Part shown: positions 14,578-23,117 of the stretch, in pieces
Layout of the letters: each line of letters begins with the position of its first letter
Position numbering within the stretch: position 1 is the stretch's first letter
DNA from: JAAYCB01 sp012744395
Lineage (GTDB): Bacteria; Planctomycetota; Planctomycetia; Pirellulales; Thermoguttaceae
DNA: 30,593 bases
Assembly (NCBI GenBank): GCA_028703175.1
Contig: JAQVNJ010000068.1
Coordinates: 1-30,593 of the forward strand
Direction of reading: 5' to 3'
Notes under the pieces: model-generated
What the model was told of the DNA's origin: nothing
Database searches by the model: none
The model's input: only the letters and a program-made list of their open reading frames with translations
Translations under genes and position numbers: made by a program

Positions 14578-15896
14578 CGCCTCCCCCGTCCGAGCCCCGG
14601 AATCGGGATCGGCCCGCCGTCGTCAACCGGTTCAACGTTGGCTGGACTGGTTCCCTTCTCACGAGCGGGGAGTGGGGCACTGTCCGCGCCGCTTTCGGGG
14701 ACCGCCGCCCTCTCTGCTTCGCGGGTGACCTCGATCTCCGCCAACGGGATCTCGAATCGCAACTGGCCTCGGCCGCCAAAAGCCGTCTTCGGCAATCGCA
14801 GGCGCAAGACTCCATCGCTCGAGGAGGGCAGCGCGGGGGCGCTCGTCTCCGGCCAGGCGAAGATCACCGCGTCGCGAGCCGGCTCATCGGCCGACAAAAA
14901 CACCGGTTCTCGGCATTGGCCTTCAACGAACATATTGCGAAAGCTCTCCGGAGTGCGGAGTTCATAAGCCGTGCCGCGCTCGTCCGTCATGGTGATCTCC
15001 CGGCCAAAACTGCTGAAACCGTGAAACCGGACCGGCGTAGCCGAGCCCTTCAGGCGAAGCTCCAATTCGACGACGAGAAGGCGATTCACCGGCCGGGCCA
15101 TCTTGCCGGAAGAGCCGGCCATTTTCGGCCGGTCTAATGATACGCGGACGGGCTTGACCTCGACCGCGTCCTCGGCCGCGACCGTTGGCTGTCCCGCGAC
15201 CGGCGATCCGGCCGCGGGCGTCTTGGCCTGCCGGCGGCGATCTGCGGCAGCGTCGGGCGGCACGCGCAGCGCATGGTCCAGGTCGGCGGCCCAAGCGTCG
15301 AGGTCGAGGTCGCGGAACACCGGTTCGGGGGCAGCGGCGGCTTCGGGCTGGGGACGGACCGCAGTCCGCAGGTAGGGAATGCTGACAAGGACCGCCGCGC
15401 CGAGGACAAAGGCCACCGAGAGCAATTTGACGAGCCGGGCGTTCTTCTGCGCTTTGGTCAGCGGCTGGCGCTGCCTTCTGCCCCTCGGGTGCAGAGGAGA
15501 AATCGCCCCGACCTGTTCCGCTTCGATGGCGAAGCCAGCCGGGACATCCTCGCCGGCGGCGGGTCCGACTCTCGGCGGGACGGGGCCGGACACGACGACC
15601 GGCGGCTGCTGGATCGGCGGCTCTGCGACGCGGCCGGAAGGGGGACTCTTGGCCGCCGGCGGCGGGGCCGTGGACCGCTCCTGCCTGGCCTGGCAGGGGC
15701 CCGGCTCGGCCGGCTCATCGATCTCGGCGACGGCAAACAGGGCCTTCACGCGAGAAGCCGGCACCCAAGGCCCTGCCGGCGACTGCGCGACCGGGTCATT
15801 CGGCGCAAGGCGGCCGCCGGCGGCCAGCGCTTTTAACTGCTCGGCTGCAAGCGGCCCAACGACCTGCCCGGCGATTCTGTAGTACCACTCGGCCAT
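14574..15896 (-). CDS. GYF_2-domain single-pass membrane protein
   Basis: The protein has 440 residues. Residues ~1-55 form a GYF_2 (DUF4339) domain: EWYYRIAGQVVGPLAAEQLKALA-type start, then NDPVAQSPAGPWVPAS, a module common in planctomycetes that is thought to bind proline-rich peptides. A Pro/Ala-rich linker (~60-140) leads through a basic patch to one membrane helix (about 155-175, LSVAFVLGAAVLVSIPYL). The C-terminal half has a beta-rich region around KMARPVNRLLVVELELRL to RLPKTAFGGRGQLRFEIPL. The function is unknown. The start CAT at 15894-15896 has no good ribosome binding site, but it begins exactly at the GYF motif. It is the first gene of a coupled pair with the SDR. Confidence 0.85.
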   Translation of the reverse strand: MAEWYYRIAGQVVGPLAAEQLKALAAGGRLAPNDPVAQSPAGPWVPASRVKALFAVAEIDEPAEPGPCQARQERSTAPPPAAKSPPSGRVAEPPIQQPPVVVSGPVPPRVGPAAGEDVPAGFAIEAEQVGAISPLHPRGRRQRQPLTKAQKNARLVKLLSVAFVLGAAVLVSIPYLRTAVRPQPEAAAAPEPVFRDLDLDAWAADLDHALRVPPDAAADRRRQAKTPAAGSPVAGQPTVAAEDAVEVKPVRVSLDRPKMAGSSGKMARPVNRLLVVELELRLKGSATPVRFHGFSSFGREITMTDERGTAYELRTPESFRNMFVEGQCREPVFLSADEPARDAVIFAWPETSAPALPSSSDGVLRLRLPKTAFGGRGQLRFEIPLAEIEVTREAERAAVPESGADSAPLPAREKGTSPANVEPVDDGGPIPIPGLGRGRR

Positions 15897-16071
15897 GGAA
15901 GAGACAAAAAGCGAGTCGGGATGTCGAGTTTTCAGACGAGTCGATCGCTCGTCGACCGCACCATCTTTAGTTTAGCCCGCGTCGGACGGACGGGACAGCA
16001 ACCCGCATCGGACGGCAGGTTTTTCACGCCGGCGCGCTGCGGCGGATGCCAACGGTTCGGCGCGAACCGCG

Positions 16072-16100
16072 TTGCCGCCGGATGGCGAGCACGCTACACT
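16072..16100 (+). promoter_or_regulatory. Promoter candidate for the NYN/OST-HTH gene
   Basis: TTGCCG (16072-16077; four of six) is followed by a 17-base spacer and TACACT (16095-16100; four of six). The transcript would start near 16107 and include the repeat block in a leader of about 200 nt. Confidence 0.33.
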
Positions 16101-16151
16101 ATTCTGGATCATTCCTGAGCCGGGGTTTCTGGCGACTGCGCGCCGCTACCG

Positions 16152-16235
16152 CAACTCGAAGCGTCAGCGAGGCCTAGACTTTCAGCCCGAGGCGTCAGCG
16201 AGGCCAACTCGGGTTCGCCGCGCTTACGCTTCGGG
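16152..16235. repeat. Short intergenic repeat block (GCGTCAGCGAGGCC units)
   Basis: GCGTCAGCGAGGCC occurs at 16161-16174 and again at 16192-16205, 31 bases apart. It is followed by a related CGCTTACGCTTCGGG segment. From memory, such CTCGCTGACGC / CGCTTCGGG strings are abundant between genes in Pirellulales genomes. This is an unverified recollection, but the direct repeat is visible here. Confidence 0.6.
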
Positions 16236-16307
16236 TCAACGATCGGCTCACGAGTCGTCCGGGCAATCGGTCGCCCACAATCGAACAGGCTTAAGGTCGC
16301 ATAGAAC

Positions 16308-17066
16308 ATGTCTGAAGAACCGCTCATCGCCGTGTTTGTGGACTTCGAGAATCTGGCCATCGGCGTTCGGCAGATGAAGGCTGGCCAATTCCAGATCCAG
16401 TTGGTGCTCAAACGCCTGCTGGAGAAAGGCCGCACGGTCTACAAGCGGGCCTATTGCGACTGGAGCCACTACCAGGATGCGGTCCGCGAATTCCACGCGC
16501 AGGGCGTCGAGATGATCGACATCCCCCAGACCAAGATGAGCGGCAAGAACAGCGCCGACATCCGCATGGTCGTCGACGCCCTCGACCTCTGCTATTCAAA
16601 ACAGCACATCGACACCTTCGCCCTGGTCTCCGGCGACAGCGATTTTTCGCCGCTTGTCTCCAAGCTTAAGGAAAACAACCGCCGCGTCCTCGGGTGCGGC
16701 GTGAAGAGTTCGACCTCCGATCTACTCATCTCCGCCTGCGACGAATTCATCTATTACGACGACCTGATCCGCGCGGCGATGCAGACGCAAACCACGCCGA
16801 AGAAGGGCCGCAAACCGGAGGACAAGAAGCAGGAGGCGATCGACAGAGTCCTCGAGGTCCTCCCCTCCGCCGAGCAAGACTACGTGCCCTTGTGGGGTTC
16901 CACGCTCAAGCAGGCGATCCGCCGCGTTTATCCGGGGTTCAACGAGGGATATTACGGGTATGGCAGTTTCTCCGACCTGCTCGAGGAGCTGAAGAAAAAG
17001 AACTTCATCGAGCTGGAGTATGACGAAAGCCGCGGCAACTACAAGGTCCGCCGCAAGAAGAAATAG
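16308..17066 (+). CDS. NYN-domain protein with C-terminal OST-HTH/LOTUS domain
   Basis: The protein has 252 residues. Residues ~5-150 form a NYN (PIN-like) nuclease domain: FVDFENL gives Asp12 and Asn15, NSADIRMVVDAL gives Asp84 and Asp90, and VSGDSDFSPL gives Asp110 and Asp112, the acidic cluster expected to bind metal and cut RNA. A basic linker (KKGRKPEDKK) leads to residues ~175-250, which resemble an OST-HTH (LOTUS) winged-helix RNA-binding domain (LKQAIRRVYPGFNEGYYGYGSFSDLLEEL). The pairing suggests an RNA-directed nuclease; the target is unknown. The first ATG at 16308 fits the family start. The next gene converges, with a single base between the two stop codons. Confidence 0.92.
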   Translation: MSEEPLIAVFVDFENLAIGVRQMKAGQFQIQLVLKRLLEKGRTVYKRAYCDWSHYQDAVREFHAQGVEMIDIPQTKMSGKNSADIRMVVDALDLCYSKQHIDTFALVSGDSDFSPLVSKLKENNRRVLGCGVKSSTSDLLISACDEFIYYDDLIRAAMQTQTTPKKGRKPEDKKQEAIDRVLEVLPSAEQDYVPLWGSTLKQAIRRVYPGFNEGYYGYGSFSDLLEELKKKNFIELEYDESRGNYKVRRKKK

Positions 17067-17067
17067 C

Positions 17068-18174
17068 TCATCGGCGGCGTGGCGCCCATGCCGATTTGCC
17101 GCGTCTGCCCAGCCATTCGGCGATCACCGTTTGCACGGCGTCGGCCGGGATCGCGTAGCTGGCGACCCGCAGCGCCCGGGCGATGTTGATCCCCACGGCG
17201 TTGCCGTCGGTGTCGATCAACGGGCCGCCGCAATCCTTGGGGTGAATCACCACATCGTGGGGCAGCGCCAGGGGGAATCCCCAGCGCCGCTCGCTGAACG
17301 GCCCGCCGCCCCAATGGTCTTGCGGCTCGCGGCGGGGTTCGGGTTTGCCCAGCACGGCCTCGATTTCCCGTTCCTCGCCGCCGCGTTCGACAACCATCCG
17401 GAGGCGTTCGCCGGGTGCGTGCCCGCCAACGGTCTGCACGACCTCGTCGGCCGACGCCATCGCCCGCCCGTTGATGCTTTCCACCCGATCGCCGACCTCC
17501 AGGCCGGCCTTCTCCGCGGGACTGCCGCCGGCGACGCTGGTGATTCCCAATCCGGCCGGATGGTCCCCGAGTCCGATCCCCAGCCAGCCGCGTCTGTTTT
17601 GCGGGCGGGTCGATCCGCGGATCTTCCGCGGTTCGGCGCTGACAACGCCGATCCCCAGCAGCCCGTCTCCGGGTTCGACGGCGGCCACGAAAATGCCCGG
17701 CGGCGCGGGGGCCGATCGCCAGATGACCGGCGTCAACCCGGCCGCGGCGATCTTCAGCAGGGCGATGTCGTAGTCTTCGTTGCTGCCGACGATTCTCGCC
17801 TCGACCTCCCGCCCGTCGGCGATGCGGCAGGTGAGCTCTCCCTCGAGGAGACTCGCCTTGGTGACCACGTGTCCGCCAGCGTCGACGACCGTGCCCAGCG
17901 CGGCGGGCTTGCCGTCGGCGAGAATCCGCACGGTGGCCGCGGCGGCCGGCCGCGCCGCCTGGGCGAACGCCGCCTTGACGCTGGTGTCGTTCGTCGTCAG
18001 ACCGTTCCAACTCTGCCAGGGCCGCCGCGCGGCGCGGGGGCCGGCTTCCACTTCGGCCGCGGAACGTCGCGGACCGGCCGGCGGATCGGCGACCGATTCG
18101 GCTGCCCGGCCGGATCCGCATCCGGCCGCAGCGCAGCAGAGCAGGCAAACAAGACGCACGATGTGTGTTTTCAT
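17068..18174 (-). CDS. HtrA-like pseudo-protease with a PDZ domain inside the protease fold
   Basis: The protein has 368 residues. Start ATG 18174 begins a signal with a possible lipobox (AAGC, Cys19); the frame also opens at 18321 overlapping the upstream stop, but those 49 residues look non-coding. Residues ~80-140 match the first trypsin-like barrel. The catalytic His position reads Ser108 (GGHVVTKASLLEG), Asp136 is kept (DYDIALLKI), and the Ser position is Cys315 (HPKDCGGPLI). Strands of the second barrel begin near 160-186, a PDZ domain follows (~194-278; RGWLGIGLG, PAEKAGLEVGDRVESING), and the barrel resumes with HDVVIHPKDCGGPLIDTDGNAVGIN. Loss of the usual triad suggests a binding or scaffold role; Cys-based catalysis cannot be excluded. 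Confidence 0.88.
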   Translation of the reverse strand: MKTHIVRLVCLLCCAAAGCGSGRAAESVADPPAGPRRSAAEVEAGPRAARRPWQSWNGLTTNDTSVKAAFAQAARPAAAATVRILADGKPAALGTVVDAGGHVVTKASLLEGELTCRIADGREVEARIVGSNEDYDIALLKIAAAGLTPVIWRSAPAPPGIFVAAVEPGDGLLGIGVVSAEPRKIRGSTRPQNRRGWLGIGLGDHPAGLGITSVAGGSPAEKAGLEVGDRVESINGRAMASADEVVQTVGGHAPGERLRMVVERGGEEREIEAVLGKPEPRREPQDHWGGGPFSERRWGFPLALPHDVVIHPKDCGGPLIDTDGNAVGINIARALRVASYAIPADAVQTVIAEWLGRRGKSAWAPRRR

Positions 18175-18317
18175 GCGGATCGACCTGGTGGGTGATGATT
18201 CCCGGCGGCGATTCCTGGGGTGGTTCGCGATTCTCAGAAACCGCGTTGAAGACCATCGGCCGCTGGGGGTCCGCTGGCGGCCGTGGGAAGCCTTTCCGCC
18301 GATTGTGAAACAGGTCT

Positions 18318-19331
18318 TCATCCTGAAACGCCCGCCAATTCGGCCTCGACCTTGAAGACCTCGTCGCCGCGGCGGAGTTCGATTTCTACGCGGTTGCCCG
18401 GCGATTTCCGTTGGACCAGCGGCGGGAGATCGTCGTAGCGGCTGATCGGTTGGCCGTCAAAGCGGAGGACTGTGTCGCCCGGCTTGATGCCGGCCTCTGC
18501 GGCCGGCGAATTTGGAAAGACGGTCCCGATCCGCTGGTCCTCGGGGTCCTCGGCCGGGGCGACCCCCAGGAATGCGACGGCCCGGCGGAGACTGTTGAAG
18601 TCTTCTCCCTTGACGAGGCGTTCCCATTGGTTGCGAAAGCAGTCGATCGGCACGTGGACGTTCAAGATCACCCGGTCGTCGCAACGGCTCCCGATTCCGA
18701 TCACCCGCCCGTCGAGGTCAAACAGGGGGCCGCCGGAGTCGCCGCCCATGATCTTGCTGTCGGCCATGATGATCGTCGGCCCGCTCCGCAGTACCCGGCC
18801 GATCCGCAGCACGGGCGGTTTACCCCGCTCAAACGAGACAGGGTATCCGAGTGTCAGGCACCACTGGCCGGGTTCGAGGTCGCCCGACCGGCCCATCTCC
18901 ACGTGGGGCCAGGGGCCTTCCTCGACGATCTTGACCAGCCCGGCATCGACGCCGTGGTCGTTGCCCAGCGTCACCGCGCGGACGCGCCGACCATCGGGAA
19001 AGGTGACGGCCACGCTCCGCCCCGCCCGCTCGGAAACGTGGGCCACGGTGAGCACGTGACCGTCGTCGCTCACCACCACGCCGCTGCCGCCGGAGACGCC
19101 CACAACGCACGCGGCCACTTTGCTGACCGTGGTCTGAATCCGTGCCTCAAGGGCTTTGAGGTCCTCGATGCCCGCCGGCGGGCGAGCGCCGACCGCACGG
19201 GCGTCTTGTTCCGCCTGCGCCCAGCCGCCCCGCACGGCGGCCGATAGAAACAACCCGTACAAAAACGATCGAGCCAGCAGGCCCGAGAACCGGCGCGTGG
19301 ACGGCTCTCGGCCTCGGCGGGGGTGAAACAT
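18318..19331 (-). CDS. HtrA/DegP-like serine protease with one PDZ domain
   Basis: The protein has 337 residues. A basic N-terminus and hydrophobic stretch (about 17-40, ending GWAQA) form a signal peptide. The trypsin-like domain has the full triad: His98 in VLTVAHVSE, Asp129 in DHGVDAGLVKI and Ser199 in MGGDSGGPLF. A PDZ domain follows (about 255-335; FLGVAPAE, PAAEAGIKPGDTVLRFDGQPI). HtrA proteases degrade or refold damaged proteins outside the cytoplasm. ATG 19331 has GAGG about 7 bases upstream. The pseudo-protease gene follows 143 bases downstream on the same strand, so the two are likely co-transcribed and may act as partners. Confidence 0.93.
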   Translation of the reverse strand: MFHPRRGREPSTRRFSGLLARSFLYGLFLSAAVRGGWAQAEQDARAVGARPPAGIEDLKALEARIQTTVSKVAACVVGVSGGSGVVVSDDGHVLTVAHVSERAGRSVAVTFPDGRRVRAVTLGNDHGVDAGLVKIVEEGPWPHVEMGRSGDLEPGQWCLTLGYPVSFERGKPPVLRIGRVLRSGPTIIMADSKIMGGDSGGPLFDLDGRVIGIGSRCDDRVILNVHVPIDCFRNQWERLVKGEDFNSLRRAVAFLGVAPAEDPEDQRIGTVFPNSPAAEAGIKPGDTVLRFDGQPISRYDDLPPLVQRKSPGNRVEIELRRGDEVFKVEAELAGVSG

Positions 19332-19528
19332 CGCGCTGCCTCACAATGGTCGTGGGGGAATGTCGAGGGCTGAGTGACGGATTGCAATCCCTCGTGGGAG
19401 CCATGCGGAGATCCCCCGCGGCACTCGGCCAGCGGCGAACCGCCGGGTGCTGAAGGAGCCCATCCAACCGAATCCTATTCAACTCCCGTTTCCTGGTGAA
19501 GCCCTCGAAGGCCAGGGCCCCTCTCAAC

Positions 19529-22500
19529 TCACTTCGCCGTGATCTCCCAGGCCCAGGCCGATTTGGCTGGAAACTCCAGTGTTCTGGTGAACGCCGGCGG
19601 GGAAACGAAGGCCGGTTCAGCGCCGTCGGCCGTGATCCGCCGGATCGATAGCTGGGCACTGGGCAGGCCGACTGCCTCGGCGGCGAAATCGAGTCGGGAG
19701 GCGACCGGTTTGTCGCTCGCGTTGGCAAACAGCAGCACCGCGCGATTCTCTCGCGGCAGGCGCCAAGCGCCGGCGAGGACCGCCCGCGTTGTGACGGGCC
19801 AGACGCCGCTCCACTGCCAGTCGGCGGTCACTGCGGGCAGGTCCGGCAGGACCGGCGGCCGGGCCATCTCGCCGGTCACAAAATAGTCGACTATCCGGGC
19901 GCGGAGGTGCACCACCTGGCGGAGGAACGCCATGTTGTCCGCTTCCCGCGCTACGTTCGGGCTGCACCAGCCGATTTGCTCGCCGTAGACAAGCTGCTGG
20001 CCGGCCTTCATCCGCAGCGCGAGGTCCTTCGTCGGCCCGCCGCGGTACGCCCGGCCGAACATCTGGATCGCCCCCCCGTAAACGGCAGGGAAGGCCGGCA
20101 CCTGGCCGTCGTATTGCCAGTGCCAGGTGAGATAGCCGTCGAAACATTGCGTGTAGGCCTCGGCATTGCACTCGGTGGTCAACATCCGACCCTCGGGCAT
20201 CTGGCGGCGAATCCGCGCGAGCATCTCCCAATAGCTCTCGGTCCACCAATCGCCGCCGCCCAGCGGGTGGCCGTGCGAGGCGTCGAAGCAGAGCAACGGC
20301 CTGGCCGCGGCCACCTGGTCGATATATACGCCGTCGACCCCGCACTCGTTCATCAGTCGCAAGACGATCTCGCCGACCTTCGACTTCCAAAGCTCGGTCG
20401 CCGGGCACATCACCGCCAGGGCGACGCGGCTGTCGTCTTTCTCCTTGCTGGCGTACATCTCCGTGTAGGGCTCGCCAAGGTCGTCCTTGGTGGCCGCGGC
20501 CTTGGCGATCGCGCTGAACTGGTAATCCTCGATTCCCCGGTCGCGCGTGTCCCACAGGCGGCCGTTGATATACGGCATGACGTAGACGTTTGCCGATTTC
20601 AGCTCGGCCACGCCCCGGGCAAAACCCTCCTTGGTTGGAAAATAGTGGGGATAATCGTTGTCAAAAGGGATCTGGTGCCAACTGTACCAGTGCAGGCCGA
20701 CCGGCAGGCCCAGCGCCGACTGAAACTCCCGGACCGCCGGAACGACTTCGTCCGGCCCCCCGCCGGTCATCACCCAGCAGGAGAGCTCGCGCATCCAGCG
20801 CGGCGTGTCGCCGCGGCCCTCGGCGCCGAGCTTGGGATGCCACCGGGCGTGCTGGCGGACCCAGTCGCGGTAGATCAGGGCCGCGTCGTACCAATCGCCG
20901 CGGAGGAGCTGCCAGACGCCGCCCTCGAGCTGAAAACCGGCCGACGGTCGGCCCATGCCGCTCGCCGGATGCGTGAAACAGAGATCGATCGCGCGATCGG
21001 CCGGCCGGCTGGCCGCGCGGACGTCCTTGGTGCTGCCCCCCGGATCATGAATCGCCACGTACACACCGCTGCTCTTCTCTGCGTCGTAAACGGCCAGGTA
21101 GGGCATCGTTGTCCAGCCGCTCGGATAGGTGCCCGAAAACTCAAACGCTCGGGACCAGGCCCCGTGGGCCACTTCGCCGGCGCCGCGCGGGAAGAAGACC
21201 TCGGCATCCGGGCCCGGTTCGGCCAGGGCCACCTGGGGGAACGCCACCGTCCAGGTCCCCCACGCCGCGGGCAGGCCGTCGAGCTTCAGCGACCAGTTCA
21301 CGCGGTGCTTTTGCTCGTCGGGGACGGCTTCGACTACGACCGTCAGCCCGCAGAGCCGCTCGTCGGCCGGCTCCCGCCACTGGAGGCGGAGCCCTCCCCC
21401 GCTCGTGGTCTGGCTCTCGGTCTGTTTCCACCCCGATTCGGCCGACAGTTCCACCTCCTCCCGGCTGTCAACCTGGCGGAGAACCGCGCGGAAGAGCGGC
21501 AGCGGTTTGGAGGCGAGCAGTTGGCGCTGGCGGTCGAGGTCGGCCACCTGGATCAGCCGCATCCCGTCGCCGGTCCGCTCCAGCGCTAGGCCCAGATCGC
21601 CCGAGACGAGCGATACCCAATTGGCCGGCAGGCGGCCATCGGCCGCGTCGAGGGCGTCTTGAAACCGCCCGCGAGCCTGAAGCTGCTCGGCGGCGGCCAA
21701 CCGCCACCACGCCTGGCGGCGCGGCTGGCCGTCGAGCGTTGCCAGTCGATCGCGCAGCTCGGCGAGCCGCCGCTCGACCCGGCCGACGGAAACCGTTGCC
21801 CGCGCGTCGGTCGGCGCCGCTTCGGCGGCGGAACGAATCGCCTCCAGCGGGAGTTTGTCGCTGCCGATCCAGAGCCAGGCGGAGAGGTCTCGACGCGTGC
21901 CGCCAAAGCTCGACCAGGCCGCATTGCCCAGGGCGTGCAGGTAGGTCCCGTGCCCCCCGCGACCGTCGTAGACCAGGATGCGTTCGGCGCGGAACATGCC
22001 GATGGCATTTTCGCCGTCGACAAGGGCTCCCCAATCGGCGAAACTCGTGCTCTTCTTGGAGCCGGAAAGCTCCCCCGTGGCCTCCGGTCGGGCGCCGGCG
22101 AAGCGGGAAAACGCTTCGTCCGGGTAGTTCAGTTCCAGGAAGTGCCATTCATTCCAGGCAAAGGGCTGTTGCTGCCGCTGGCGGGCCGTCACGAAGACCA
22201 GGGGAGAATCGTGGAAATAGAACCATTGGTAGACCGCGTCGGGCCGAGAGTCGGGCTGGCCGGCGCCCCGCATGAATCGGCCCGACACGCGGACGACCGT
22301 GCACAACGGGCCGGCGGAGATCGTCGCGATGTCTGGCTCCGGATCGTCGGCCAGCCGGAACGCCCCCCGTTCGCGATGATAGGCCCGGTCGTACCAACGC
22401 AGCGATTCGAACACCTTGCCTGTTTTGGGGAACGTGATCTTCGAGGGCAGGCCGCCCTGCTTTTCCGGGGTGTGAGCGACCTGGTAAAACGGGGTGGACA

Positions 22501-22864
22501 CGACGGTTGCCCCTTCGGCTTCCTTTCTCGCCTCCGCGCCAAAGACCAGCCGGACGCTGCCATCGGAGCCGGGCGGGAGGCGGAGGACGGCCGTTCCCGA
22601 AATCCGCTCGTTGGCGTCGAAATCGGCGTCGGGCACGAACTGCATGGGAACCGCTCGGCCATCCGCATCGACGGCCGTGATCCCCGCCGGGGCGGTGGCG
22701 GGGATGCCGCACCACCGCGCGGCCGCGGTCAGGTCCAGCGGGGCCACGGCCAGGCCATCGGCCGGGGCGCCCTCGATCTTCAGAACGATCTGGTCAGCTC
22801 GGGCGGCTCCGGTGGAGACCAGAGCGAGCGCCAACAGAAAACAGGTGCGCAACCGGCCTGGCAT
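19529..22864 (-). CDS. Secreted DUF6259-type large protein with a glycosidase-like TIM barrel
   Basis: The protein has 1111 residues. ATG 22864 follows AGGAGG by about 7 bases and begins a signal peptide ending ARADQ. The N-terminal half is beta-rich (PFYQVAHTPEKQGGLPSKITFP and similar), as in carbohydrate-binding or galactose-mutarotase-like domains. The second half has a barrel pattern: LHWYSWHQIPFDNDYPHYFP, NVYVMPYINGRLWD, GVYIDQVAAARPLLCFD and MLTTECNAEAYTQ. An Asp (YIDQ) and Glu (TTECNAE) sit where retaining glycosidases of the alpha-amylase-like type place catalytic acids. The C-terminus looks like a beta-sandwich. It matches DUF6259 as I recall it. Glycoside hydrolysis is inference; no substrate is visible. 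The HtrA gene follows 197 bases downstream. Confidence 0.82.
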   Translation of the reverse strand: MPGRLRTCFLLALALVSTGAARADQIVLKIEGAPADGLAVAPLDLTAAARWCGIPATAPAGITAVDADGRAVPMQFVPDADFDANERISGTAVLRLPPGSDGSVRLVFGAEARKEAEGATVVSTPFYQVAHTPEKQGGLPSKITFPKTGKVFESLRWYDRAYHRERGAFRLADDPEPDIATISAGPLCTVVRVSGRFMRGAGQPDSRPDAVYQWFYFHDSPLVFVTARQRQQQPFAWNEWHFLELNYPDEAFSRFAGARPEATGELSGSKKSTSFADWGALVDGENAIGMFRAERILVYDGRGGHGTYLHALGNAAWSSFGGTRRDLSAWLWIGSDKLPLEAIRSAAEAAPTDARATVSVGRVERRLAELRDRLATLDGQPRRQAWWRLAAAEQLQARGRFQDALDAADGRLPANWVSLVSGDLGLALERTGDGMRLIQVADLDRQRQLLASKPLPLFRAVLRQVDSREEVELSAESGWKQTESQTTSGGGLRLQWREPADERLCGLTVVVEAVPDEQKHRVNWSLKLDGLPAAWGTWTVAFPQVALAEPGPDAEVFFPRGAGEVAHGAWSRAFEFSGTYPSGWTTMPYLAVYDAEKSSGVYVAIHDPGGSTKDVRAASRPADRAIDLCFTHPASGMGRPSAGFQLEGGVWQLLRGDWYDAALIYRDWVRQHARWHPKLGAEGRGDTPRWMRELSCWVMTGGGPDEVVPAVREFQSALGLPVGLHWYSWHQIPFDNDYPHYFPTKEGFARGVAELKSANVYVMPYINGRLWDTRDRGIEDYQFSAIAKAAATKDDLGEPYTEMYASKEKDDSRVALAVMCPATELWKSKVGEIVLRLMNECGVDGVYIDQVAAARPLLCFDASHGHPLGGGDWWTESYWEMLARIRRQMPEGRMLTTECNAEAYTQCFDGYLTWHWQYDGQVPAFPAVYGGAIQMFGRAYRGGPTKDLALRMKAGQQLVYGEQIGWCSPNVAREADNMAFLRQVVHLRARIVDYFVTGEMARPPVLPDLPAVTADWQWSGVWPVTTRAVLAGAWRLPRENRAVLLFANASDKPVASRLDFAAEAVGLPSAQLSIRRITADGAEPAFVSPPAFTRTLEFPAKSAWAWEITAK

Positions 22865-23117
22865 GGCTGATCCTCCTCGGCGAACGGATTGTCGAGAGTG
22901 CGTCTCCCGAGGATAATCCATCCCGTGCGGCGCGAACAGGGCGCGGCCGGTCGAGACAAACCGCCAGGTTGCGGTTCCAGCGGGGCCCGAAATCCTCCGG
23001 CCCGGCCGATCCGCGTCGAGCGGAATGCATCCCCCCTGCCAGCCGCGCTGGGCGGCAATCGCCGCTCAGCCACAGCAGGCTTCGCCTGGCGATTCGGGTC
23101 CCACGCGGCGGTGCACG

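Larger units (their letters stand above)
15897..16307. other. Intergenic region upstream of the NYN/OST-HTH gene
   Basis: This region of 411 bases lies between divergent genes. It contains a promoter candidate at 16072-16100 and the short repeat block at 16152-16235. No gene is supported. Confidence 0.5.

Noticed and set aside
13390..14967. Long plus-strand open frame across the SDR gene
   Set aside because: It overlaps DUF1638, SDR and GYF genes, which have strong motifs. The residues are of the low-complexity Arg/Pro/Gly type expected of antisense frames in GC-rich DNA.
17020..18195. Plus-strand open frame across the pseudo-HtrA gene
   Set aside because: The minus strand encodes recognisable barrel and PDZ segments; the plus frame has none.
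19907..21589. 560-codon plus-strand open frame within the DUF6259 gene
   Set aside because: It is antisense to a 1111-residue protein with a signal peptide and a good ribosome binding site, and is explained by high GC content.
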